From: Alteromonadaceae bacterium
GTDB taxonomy: Bacteria > Pseudomonadota > Gammaproteobacteria > Enterobacterales > Alteromonadaceae
Assembly (NCBI GenBank): GCA_013216015.1
Contig: JABSOI010000022.1
Span: 32,792 to 96,791 of the forward strand
Direction: 5' to 3'
DNA length: 64,000 nt
Below are positions 9,131-17,249 of this stretch, piece after piece. Numbering within the stretch: position 1 is the stretch's first letter; each line of letters begins with the position of its first letter. The notes beneath the pieces were generated by a model, which was given only the letters and a program-made list of their open reading frames with translations, was not told where the DNA came from and did no database searches. Both the position numbers and the translations under genes were made by a program.

Positions 9131-10621
9131 TTACATTGGCTCAAATTTGCAATAGTGTTCAATAAACTCTTGATGACTGGGTAATTGATCTACCATCTTT
9201 TTAATAGGCTCCTTGATGCTATTTAGGAAGCCGGTAAATTCTTTGTCTCCCATAACGTTGGCAATTTGATGATATTGCTCTGGCATGAGGCCCTGGCCGA
9301 ACATTACCTGTGCCCAAGAATCTATTCTGAAAAGTTCATCTGTGGGTGAAAAAATACGGGCTGTTTTTTTAAATAAATTAATGCGTTGTTGTAACGATTC
9401 AGGAACTTCCATTCCTTTACAGTAGTGCCAGAACGGGCTGTCATCTCTTTCTGTAACATGATAATGAAGAATGATAAAATCGCGAATATGCTCCAGTTCG
9501 TCGATAAACTGATTGTTATATTCGACAACGGCTGATTCTTCTATACCCTCAAAAGGAAATAACCGTATAAGTCGCAGGATGCCATTCATTATCAGGTGAA
9601 TACTGGTGGATTCTAACGGTTCTACAAAACCACTGGATAAACCGACGGCAATACAGTTTTTATTCCAGGCTTTTCTGCGCCGGCCTGTGCGATATTTGAT
9701 CACACGCGGCTCTGTGATGGTTTTTCCTTCCACCTTGCTGAGTAAGGTTTCTTTTGCTTGTTCATCACTAATATACCGGCTGCAATAAACTAAACCATTT
9801 CCTACACGGTTTTGCAGTGGAATACGCCATTGCCAGCCGCTTTCAAAAGCGATGGAGCGGGTATAGGGGATGGCAGGTCCAAGTGACTCTGTTTGCACGG
9901 CAATTGCGCTGTCACAAGGTAACCAATGTGACCAGTCTTCATAGCCTGTATGCAGAGCTTTTTCGATTAACAGGCCGATAAATCCTGTGCAATCTATAAA
10001 TAACTGCCCTTCAATTGATTGTCCTGAGTCTAAGGTTAATGACTTGATATTGCCTGTTTTATCATTTTTAAGCACATCAATAATTTTTCCTTCAATGCGC
10101 TTTACGCCAAAATTTTCACTGAATTTTCTTAAAAATTTTGCATATAAAGTGGCATCGAGATGGTAGGAATAATTAAGGCCACCTTGAGAAGATTTTGCAA
10201 ATTTACCGGCCTTTGCTGCTTGTGTTTCAGGACAATATTCATCGTATTCTGCGTTATAGCCTTTTTTTAAACTATGTAACCAGAAATGTTGGAAATCTCC
10301 GGCCCAACAGCCTTTTCCTACCAGACCAAAACCGTGAAAATACTTTTCCGCCTGTTGTTTCCAGTTTTCGAAACCAATGGCAAGCTTGAACGTTGCGTTG
10401 GTTTCCCGCATAAATTCCTGTTCATTAATACCAAGTAAACGGTGAAAGGTGACCAGTGTGGGGATCGCAGCTTCGCCGACACCTACGGTGCCAATCTGGT
10501 CTGATTCTATTAATGTTATATCGAAATCTTTGCCCAGTAGTTTAGATAATGAGGCTGCCGCCATCCAACCGGCAGTGCCGCCACCAGCAATGACAATTTT
10601 TTTAATTTTATTTGTGCTCAT
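9131..10621 (-). CDS. Tryptophan-halogenase-like flavoprotein
   Basis: A 496-residue flavin-dependent halogenase family protein. All hallmark motifs are present: GGGTAGW for FAD, TFKLAIGFENW with the catalytic Lys, the WQWRIP signature and EPLESTS around the second catalytic residue. I place the start at ATG 10621 rather than the in-frame GTG at 10630, because the GAAGGAG ribosome site directly abuts the GTG and is well spaced from the ATG. It is the last gene of a set read TBDR, SapC, methyltransferase, halogenase. A reduced-flavin supply (flavin reductase) is not encoded in the window. The true substrate is unknown; free tryptophan is only one option. Confidence 0.9.
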   Translation of the reverse strand: MSTNKIKKIVIAGGGTAGWMAAASLSKLLGKDFDITLIESDQIGTVGVGEAAIPTLVTFHRLLGINEQEFMRETNATFKLAIGFENWKQQAEKYFHGFGLVGKGCWAGDFQHFWLHSLKKGYNAEYDEYCPETQAAKAGKFAKSSQGGLNYSYHLDATLYAKFLRKFSENFGVKRIEGKIIDVLKNDKTGNIKSLTLDSGQSIEGQLFIDCTGFIGLLIEKALHTGYEDWSHWLPCDSAIAVQTESLGPAIPYTRSIAFESGWQWRIPLQNRVGNGLVYCSRYISDEQAKETLLSKVEGKTITEPRVIKYRTGRRRKAWNKNCIAVGLSSGFVEPLESTSIHLIMNGILRLIRLFPFEGIEESAVVEYNNQFIDELEHIRDFIILHYHVTERDDSPFWHYCKGMEVPESLQQRINLFKKTARIFSPTDELFRIDSWAQVMFGQGLMPEQYHQIANVMGDKEFTGFLNSIKEPIKKMVDQLPSHQEFIEHYCKFEPM

Positions 10622-10747
10622 TTTTGGCACTCCTTCATCATTAATACCAAATTTGGCTGTTCAGTGCTTTTTTTGCTTGTTTATATTTGCTTGTCTATAT
10701 TGGTTTAGTAACTAAAGCTGGTTAAGTTTTTAAAGCTGGTTTATCGA

Positions 10748-11437
10748 CTAAAGCGATATTTTATTTGATAAAATCGTTAATATAGCCTGTGCGGGTGGAT
10801 TGACAACTGAACTATAAAAGAAACTGTCTTCAATTTTTTCAATGGTAAAGTGGGCAGAGAAAATATTTCTCAAAATTTCTTCGTCAAAACGATAGGGCAT
10901 AGGAATTTGTTGACCCGCGAAAGTATCATAGCCAACAAATCGTTGTTCTTTTAAACTCATTGTTTTGAGTATTATTTTGCCACCGGGTTTGAGTAGTCTT
11001 TTTAAACAGGCAATATATTTTTTTGTGCTGATACAGCAGATAGAATGAAAACAGCCACGGTCTATGATTAAATCAAATTGTTCATCATTAAGCTTTGTGT
11101 CAAGTATATCGTCGATTAAAAACTCAAGCTTAGTTTCAGCGGGCAGGTCTTTTGCCAGTTCTATTGCCTGGTTTAATGCTGTAGTTGACACATCAGTGCC
11201 GACAACATCATAGCCCATTTTAGCTAATGCTATTGCCTGCGTACCACTGCAGGTACCTAGGTCAAGGATTTTTGTAGAGGTGATTTTATCGGTTCCGATA
11301 AAATCTATCACATCAGAATCTAATTCTTTACTAAACCAGGGCCATGTATTTTCGTTATCGCTCTGGGTATACATTTCTTTATTTTTGGTTTCCCACTTAT
11401 CTTCGTTCCATTTGATAAAATCTTTTAATGTAGTCAT
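10748..11437 (-). CDS. Class I SAM-dependent methyltransferase
   Basis: A 229-residue Rossmann-fold methyltransferase. Motif I is ILDLGTCSGTQAIALAKMGYDV, with GTDVS as the acidic end of strand 2, then IIDRGCFHSI and LKPGGKIILKTMS. The pattern resembles thiopurine/small-molecule methyltransferases more than protein or RNA methyltransferases. An AGGA ribosome site precedes the ATG. It starts 33 bp after the SapC stop and lies 126 bp before the halogenase start, so it probably belongs to the same transcript. It could modify the same small molecule as the halogenase, but that is inference from position only. Confidence 0.85.
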   Translation of the reverse strand: MTTLKDFIKWNEDKWETKNKEMYTQSDNENTWPWFSKELDSDVIDFIGTDKITSTKILDLGTCSGTQAIALAKMGYDVVGTDVSTTALNQAIELAKDLPAETKLEFLIDDILDTKLNDEQFDLIIDRGCFHSICCISTKKYIACLKRLLKPGGKIILKTMSLKEQRFVGYDTFAGQQIPMPYRFDEEILRNIFSAHFTIEKIEDSFFYSSVVNPPAQAILTILSNKISL

Positions 11438-11470
11438 CTAATATTAATTAATCCTATTTAAAATTGCTGT

Positions 11471-12193
11471 TTACAAGGTGGCGTTTTTAAGATCAACCAA
11501 TTTTTGCACGTTTTCTAATGAAGATACAACTGAAAAAGCCATTTGTAGAAAGCCAGCGCGATTTAACTTCGCCAGGGCATCACCATCAAGCTGGGCGAGT
11601 TTTTCTCTATGGATCGTATAATTACCCGTTAAGCTAATTTGTTCACCATTGTTAAATTCAATGTCCAGGGTGATAGGTTCTATTAAATTGTACTCATTGA
11701 ATGCAGCAAACATTGCTTTACTGATATTAGCACCGTCATCAATTGTTGCTAAACTTTGGGTTATTTTATTTAAATAGGGGCTATTTTCACCATTTTCCAG
11801 AAACACTGGCTCACCATCGGTTTCGCTTATTCTAGGGTGATCCATATTGACATAAATAATGGCGTTGCTGATTACTTTTCCATTAACTTCTTTGTCTTCA
11901 TGCCCTATTAAAAAAGGCCCTTTAGTGATAACAGCAGGAATGTAACTGGCTTGCCATTTGCCTCTTTTTAAATATAAATTTTCGTCTTTTTTCAGACCAA
12001 ACAAAACCACAGATTGAAATTCGCCTGTTTCTGGATTTTTACTGAATAAAATAGGGTATTCTTTTTGAATTTGAGTAAATTCTGTCGGGAATGTAAGGGT
12101 ATTGCTAATATTATCACCAAATTTGACACCACTTTTTGTGATCACTTTCAGGTGAGCTAACGTTTTATTATTTAACAGTACGTGATTTGCCAT
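11471..12193 (-). CDS. SapC family protein
   Basis: A 240-residue protein matching the SapC family: VLLNNKTLAHLKV at the N-terminus, FPTEFTQIQKEYPILFSKN, LFGLKKDENLYL, then WQASYIPAVITKGPFLIG. There is no signal peptide or membrane segment. Despite the name, taken from Campylobacter S-layer and peptide-transport annotations, the biochemical role is not established. The family recurs next to TBDRs and tryptophan-halogenase-like proteins in marine Proteobacteria, as here. An AAGGA ribosome site precedes the ATG. A strong hairpin separates it from the TBDR upstream, so it is probably expressed by read-through at a lower level. Confidence 0.85.
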   Translation of the reverse strand: MANHVLLNNKTLAHLKVITKSGVKFGDNISNTLTFPTEFTQIQKEYPILFSKNPETGEFQSVVLFGLKKDENLYLKRGKWQASYIPAVITKGPFLIGHEDKEVNGKVISNAIIYVNMDHPRISETDGEPVFLENGENSPYLNKITQSLATIDDGANISKAMFAAFNEYNLIEPITLDIEFNNGEQISLTGNYTIHREKLAQLDGDALAKLNRAGFLQMAFSVVSSLENVQKLVDLKNATL

Positions 12194-12223
12194 AGTTTTT
12201 TAATCCTTAAAATAAAAGCCGCA

Positions 12224-12251
12224 CAATAATCGGCGGCTTTTAAATTATTAA
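12224..12251 (-). terminator. Intrinsic terminator or attenuator between TBDR and SapC
   Basis: On the minus strand AAAAGCCGC pairs with GCGGCTTTT across a 10-nt loop and runs into TTTTATTTT. It begins 9 bp beyond the TBDR stop. It would end most TBDR transcripts and let a fraction continue into SapC, methyltransferase and halogenase. Confidence 0.8.
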
Positions 12252-12259
12252 CTTAACGC

Positions 12260-15200
12260 TTAGAAGGTATAACGAGCGCCAATTTCATAACGAGGCTCTG
12301 ATTCTTCACCAAAGATAAATTGGTTTCTGTTACGACCATAACGACGAATATCTTCACCTGTCAGGTTAATACCTGAAAATGATACCGCTAAGTCATCGTT
12401 GACTTGATAACTTGCACTCATATCAATCTGTGCGAAATCTTCAGTAAATTCCGGCTCACCACTACCGCGGTTAGCTAGATTAAGGAATTCATCACGCCAG
12501 TTATAAGCGATACGAACTGATACTTTGTCTTTTTCATACATCAATACCAAGTTGGCACTATCACTTAAACCTTGTAAAGCAAATTGCACGTCAGTAGATG
12601 CAGTATCAAAAGCGACATCTCCTCTAACGATGGTATAGTTGGCCTGAAAACCAAAACCAGTATCGGCTAAGAAATGCTGTACGGCAAATTCAAAACCGTG
12701 AATTTTAGCTTCTTTGTTATTAACCGGAGAATTATATCTGAACTCCATTAATGGGTCACTGGCATCGGCAGTAATATCAATAGCATTTTCAAACTCAAGT
12801 GGTGTCATAGAGTCATACGCAACGCCCATTTCATTGGCTGCTACCATTGAAAATAATTGAGTGTCGTCAGGACTTGCTATACCCATCGCCGCAAGATCAG
12901 CCATGGCTTGTTCAGCACGAGGACCACTAGTTGGATCTCTTAAATCGAAGAAAGTGTCGATTACTGGTTCAGTACCAACAAATTTGTTAACACGTTTTTC
13001 AAAATAACCCACTGAAACATAGCTGGTATCATCAAAATACCATTCTGCTGAAATATCAAGGTTGTCTGATTCCATTGGAACTAAACTAGGGTTATTAGAG
13101 CTTGCGTTACCATATGCCTGACTATCAAGTATAGTTGGTGTATTTGGACCACCATTAATAGAAGATTGCGCATCTAAGTTACCATAGCTGGGACGAGCCA
13201 TTGTTTTGCTGTAAGAAAAACGTGCAATAACATCTTTAACTACTTCGATATCAAAATCGAAACTTGGCAACAAGTGATCATAGCTGTTAGAAACGCTATA
13301 AGCTTCAGCGGTAGAGAAGTCACCCTGTATTACATTGAAATCGTTATTACTGTCCCAACGAACTGCACTAGGTACTGCTGATAATGCTGATGATTTTGAA
13401 TCTGTGCTTTCATAACGCAAACCGGCAGTAAAGTGCCAAGGCATGTTATCTAATTCACCATCTAGATTAACTTGAAAGTACGCAGTGAAAATGTCTTCTG
13501 AAATGGTACGATGGTTTGCCTCATTTGGATTACGGCCAAAGTTAACTGTGTCTGGATATTGATTTGCTGCCCATTGACCAATTTCTTTAGCATCTCCTCT
13601 GTAACCTGTAGTCCAACCACCATTACCGATTTTAAGATCACTTAACGAATCGTTGAAATCAATAGCATCAAGGAAACCAAGTCCGTCTAATTCACCTGCA
13701 TTTGCAGCACTCCAGCCACCCATAGCCTGGTTACCCGTATTAGACTGTATGGTAGTATTTTCCATGGTACGAGATTCAATACCAAAATCAATGCTGCCTT
13801 CGTCAAATTCATAAGAACCGTCTAAGCGAATTTGGCTGATGTCATTTGAGTTATTAGAAAAACGGGTTTGCATCATGGTGGTACCAATATCTGATACATC
13901 TAACACACCGTTACAATTATAACCACCTACGCCATTTTGAGTGGCAATTCTCGGATCACAATCATCAAAAATAACTTGCATTGACGGAAGACCACTGCTG
14001 CCGTATACAGCACCAATGCTTTTATGAACATTGGAGCCAAGACCAACCACTAAACTATTACCATATTTTTCAGTAGGATCACTGTCTGAAGTAGAGTCAT
14101 GTACATCAAGCGTAAGGTTGAAGTTATCGTTCACATCCCAGCTAATATTTAAACCTAGTGATTTATCTTGGGTTTCGTAGTTTTCATGCATCTGCTTTGT
14201 CGCAACATCACGCGGTGCGTTTTGGTTACGATTTTCAATGTAAAGTTCAGATGTAGGGTTCAGGCCTTCAGTAAAATTTGCTGTACCTAAAAAGCTGTCA
14301 TACCAACCAGATAATTCTGTTTGATGAGCTTGTGAATTAAGATTAGTGTATGTGTAATCTAAAGTTGCGGTAATGTTATCAGCCGGACGATATTGCAGAG
14401 TTAACTGGGCATTGGTACGCTTGCGTTGAGTATCCTCAAGCATATAAGCGATATTTGACGGTAATTGGTAATTTTCAGTACCTGTAGGACCGTTAGATAT
14501 TACAGATGTAGGAAAGGTAACGCCGTCTTCAGTATATGGTGCAGTAACTTCACGTCGAAGAGAACCGTTATAAACACGGTTTTCCCAATTATTAATGTTT
14601 GCACCGGTCGAACTACTATGACGTTCAGAAACACTGGCACTGAAAGATGCACCGAATACTTCCTGTTCGTCTGTCCAACTGAATAAACCAGAAAACTCAG
14701 GGGTGATAGCATCATTGTAATCTCTTACGCCGTCACGAACTGAGGTATCAGCCATAGCTTTAGCACCAAAATTTGCGTGTACACCAGGGTTATCAAATGG
14801 TTTTGCTGTGTTGATATTGATAGAAGCACCAATGCCACCAGTAGCAATAGATGCTTTACCTGTTTTGTAAACTTCAACTGATGTTACTGCGTCAGAAGCA
14901 AGATTTTGGAAATCATAGGCACGGTTATTAGAAGCATTACCACCTTCTGGTAATGATGATGCTGGCATAACACGGCCATTTAGCGTTACCATATTAAATT
15001 GCGGACCAAATCCACGTACCGTTACACGACTACCTTCGCCGTTTGAACGGTCGATAGAAACACCGGTAATACGTTGTAAAGATTCAGCCAGGTTGGTATC
15101 GGGGAATTTACCGATATCTTCTGCTGAAATTGCATCAACAACACCAGAAGCGTCGCGTTTCATGCGGGTTGATTCTTTAATACTAGAGCGCATACCAGTT

Positions 15201-15331
15201 ACCTGGATGACTTCTATTGATTTTTCGTCTGCTTTAACTTCTGCGGCAAAACTAGGTGCTACGGCGCTAACCCCTAATATCACTGATAAGCTAGTTGCTA
15301 TTTTTGTTTTTCTGAAGCTTGTTTGACTCAT
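12260..15331 (-). CDS. TonB-dependent receptor, sugar-uptake type
   Basis: A 1023-residue outer-membrane receptor that would import oligosaccharides with energy from TonB/ExbBD. The signal peptide ends near PSFAAE. The likely TonB-box region (IEVIQVTG) is followed by the plug domain with DAISAEDIGKFPDTNLAESLQ, VTVRGFGPQFNMVTLNGR and SVEVYKTG. A ~800-residue barrel ends in the terminal aromatic signature (EIGARYTF). The large size and the KESTRMKRDASGVVDAI start are typical of the carbohydrate TBDRs of Alteromonadales and Xanthomonads. An AGGGGAAA ribosome site precedes the ATG. It is divergent from the GPH symporter, and the shared spacer carries three sugar-repressor-like palindromes, so import across outer and inner membrane is probably co-regulated. 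Confidence 0.93.
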   Translation of the reverse strand: MSQTSFRKTKIATSLSVILGVSAVAPSFAAEVKADEKSIEVIQVTGMRSSIKESTRMKRDASGVVDAISAEDIGKFPDTNLAESLQRITGVSIDRSNGEGSRVTVRGFGPQFNMVTLNGRVMPASSLPEGGNASNNRAYDFQNLASDAVTSVEVYKTGKASIATGGIGASININTAKPFDNPGVHANFGAKAMADTSVRDGVRDYNDAITPEFSGLFSWTDEQEVFGASFSASVSERHSSSTGANINNWENRVYNGSLRREVTAPYTEDGVTFPTSVISNGPTGTENYQLPSNIAYMLEDTQRKRTNAQLTLQYRPADNITATLDYTYTNLNSQAHQTELSGWYDSFLGTANFTEGLNPTSELYIENRNQNAPRDVATKQMHENYETQDKSLGLNISWDVNDNFNLTLDVHDSTSDSDPTEKYGNSLVVGLGSNVHKSIGAVYGSSGLPSMQVIFDDCDPRIATQNGVGGYNCNGVLDVSDIGTTMMQTRFSNNSNDISQIRLDGSYEFDEGSIDFGIESRTMENTTIQSNTGNQAMGGWSAANAGELDGLGFLDAIDFNDSLSDLKIGNGGWTTGYRGDAKEIGQWAANQYPDTVNFGRNPNEANHRTISEDIFTAYFQVNLDGELDNMPWHFTAGLRYESTDSKSSALSAVPSAVRWDSNNDFNVIQGDFSTAEAYSVSNSYDHLLPSFDFDIEVVKDVIARFSYSKTMARPSYGNLDAQSSINGGPNTPTILDSQAYGNASSNNPSLVPMESDNLDISAEWYFDDTSYVSVGYFEKRVNKFVGTEPVIDTFFDLRDPTSGPRAEQAMADLAAMGIASPDDTQLFSMVAANEMGVAYDSMTPLEFENAIDITADASDPLMEFRYNSPVNNKEAKIHGFEFAVQHFLADTGFGFQANYTIVRGDVAFDTASTDVQFALQGLSDSANLVLMYEKDKVSVRIAYNWRDEFLNLANRGSGEPEFTEDFAQIDMSASYQVNDDLAVSFSGINLTGEDIRRYGRNRNQFIFGEESEPRYEIGARYTF

Positions 15332-15430
15332 TTTTTTCCCCTGATTCTGAAACTTTATTTATAATAGTTATTTGTATGTTTTAAGCGCTAGCATAGTTAA
15401 TTAAATTATTGGAGGCATACACATTTATAA

Positions 15431-15649
15431 TGTAAGCGCTTTCATTAAGCTAATTTATATTTTAATCTACGTCAACATAAAATTGATATTTGCAATCAAT
15501 TCCAATCATTGATTTCGTGCAAAAACAATAATGAAAGTGCTTTCAAAAGTGGATTCTAAAGAGGTTTGTTCAACTTATCCAAATATTAATTTATATTTTT
15601 TATATTTTACTAATGTGATTTATCTATGCTATAAATGTAAGCGCTTTCA
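15431..15649. promoter_or_regulatory. Three LacI-type operators in the TBDR/symporter divergent region
   Basis: TGTAAGCGCTTTCA occurs at 15431-15444 and again at 15636-15649. A third, TGAAAGTGCTTTCA, is at 15532-15545. A weaker relative (TTTAAGCGCTAGCA) sits at 15380-15393. The two perfect copies equal the site at 130-143. About 100 bp separates successive sites, roughly ten helical turns, which would suit looping between bound repressors. The rest of the 15332-15812 spacer shows nothing else. Confidence 0.75.
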
Positions 15650-15812
15650 TGTTCTTTATAAGTTGTTAACTGATAAACTCCAAATACTTGGTTTTGTAGT
15701 TTAAATTAATAGAACTGTATGTAATATTGGATGTTTTACAGGTTTGAACTGTCGCAGGAATGTGAACTAGAAGAGTGTTTAAAATAATAATACAAAAAGG
15801 AAGGTTAGACTG

Positions 15813-17249
15813 ATGAAAAACAACACTGAGCAAATTCTTCGTTTGAAAGAAAAAGTTGGTTATGCTTGTGGTGATGTTGCCTCAAATTTCTACTGGCGCG
15901 TTTTCGATGTTTTTCTGTTTATATTCTATACCGATGTTTTTGGTTTATCGGCTGCGGCTGTAGGCACCATGATGTTGGTTACCCGGTTAATTGATGCATT
16001 TTCAGATCCTTTAATGGGGGCACTCGCCGACAGAACAAAAACTAAAATGGGTAAATTCAGGCCTTACTTGTTATGGGGGATATTGCCCATAGCTGCGGCC
16101 GGAGTATTAACTTTTACCGTGCCTGATGTCAGTGACAGCAATAAACTTCTTTGGGCCTACGGCACTTATATTTTTATGATGCTTGCATATACTTTTATTA
16201 ATGTGCCTTATGGCGCATTACTTGGTGTGGTGACCAGTGATACGCAACAACGCACCACATTAACAAGCTTCAGATTCATAGGTGCTTTTTCTGGCGGTAG
16301 TCTGGTGGCATATCTTACCCCTGAATTGGTTAACTATTTAGGTCAGGGTAATGAAGCATTAGGGTGGCAATATACCATGGCTGTGTATGGTGTTATTGCC
16401 GGGGGGTTATTTGTACTTACTTTCTTGTCAACTAAAGAGAGAATTTCACCACCAGCTCATCAAAAAACACCTATTTTACAAGATATAAAAGATCTGACGC
16501 AAAATAAGCCCTGGGTGGTATTGTTTGTTCTGGCGCTAATTATAATGATGACTATTTCGTTACGTGGCAGCACTGGGTCATTTTATTTTAAATATTATGC
16601 CGAACGTCCGGATCTTATTGGCACCTTTGCCATGGCTTATATGATTGCTCTGGCCATTGGCGCGGCATCTACCCCATTATTAACCCGGTTTTTTGATAAA
16701 CGAAATTTATTGATGATATTAATGTCGATTGTCGCCGTTTTATCTGTGTTGTTTTATTTTGTCCCGGGCGATAATATTACTTTGATGTTTATCTTGCAGA
16801 TTATGATTGGTCTGGCACTTGGTCCTAAATCTCCTCTGGTATTTTCTATGTATGCTGATACCGCCGACTATTCTGAATGGCGTAATGGTAGACGGGCAAC
16901 CGCGATGATATTTTCCGCTGCAGCTTTTGCTCAAAAATTAGGTGGAGCATTGGCTGGTGCTATGATCGGCTGGCTACTTGCCTCATTAGGTTATGTGGCA
17001 AATCAAGCTCAAACGGGCGCTTCTGAGCATGGCATTGTTTTATTAATGACCTTGATACCTGCTGTATTTGCCGCAGTAGCTGTGCCGCTTATTTGGTTTT
17101 ATTCTTTAAATGATGAAAAATTAAAAATTGTTCAAGATGATCTGGAGAAAAGAAAAGCCAATGATATTGAGCAAGCCTCAGCTTCAACCTCAACAGTAAA
17201 TCAAGGTAATGTTCAAGGCAGTGAACAAGCAGGTACAGTCAATGTCTAA
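15813..17249 (+). CDS. GPH-family sugar:cation symporter, probable cellobionate/oligosaccharide importer
   Basis: A 478-residue inner-membrane carrier of the glycoside-pentoside-hexuronide (MelB-like) family with about 12 hydrophobic segments. Diagnostic stretches are GYACGDVASNFYW at the N-terminus, RLIDAFSDPLMGALADRTKTKMGKFRPYLLWG around the first cytoplasmic loop, and AYTFINVPYGALLG. The C-terminal 30 residues are hydrophilic and Ser/Thr/Gln-rich. An AAGGAAGG ribosome site precedes the ATG. The gene overlaps the next one (GH94) by 8 bp, so the carrier most likely imports the sugar that GH94 phosphorolyses. The substrate assignment is inference from that coupling. Confidence 0.9.
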   Translation: MKNNTEQILRLKEKVGYACGDVASNFYWRVFDVFLFIFYTDVFGLSAAAVGTMMLVTRLIDAFSDPLMGALADRTKTKMGKFRPYLLWGILPIAAAGVLTFTVPDVSDSNKLLWAYGTYIFMMLAYTFINVPYGALLGVVTSDTQQRTTLTSFRFIGAFSGGSLVAYLTPELVNYLGQGNEALGWQYTMAVYGVIAGGLFVLTFLSTKERISPPAHQKTPILQDIKDLTQNKPWVVLFVLALIIMMTISLRGSTGSFYFKYYAERPDLIGTFAMAYMIALAIGAASTPLLTRFFDKRNLLMILMSIVAVLSVLFYFVPGDNITLMFILQIMIGLALGPKSPLVFSMYADTADYSEWRNGRRATAMIFSAAAFAQKLGGALAGAMIGWLLASLGYVANQAQTGASEHGIVLLMTLIPAVFAAVAVPLIWFYSLNDEKLKIVQDDLEKRKANDIEQASASTSTVNQGNVQGSEQAGTVNV

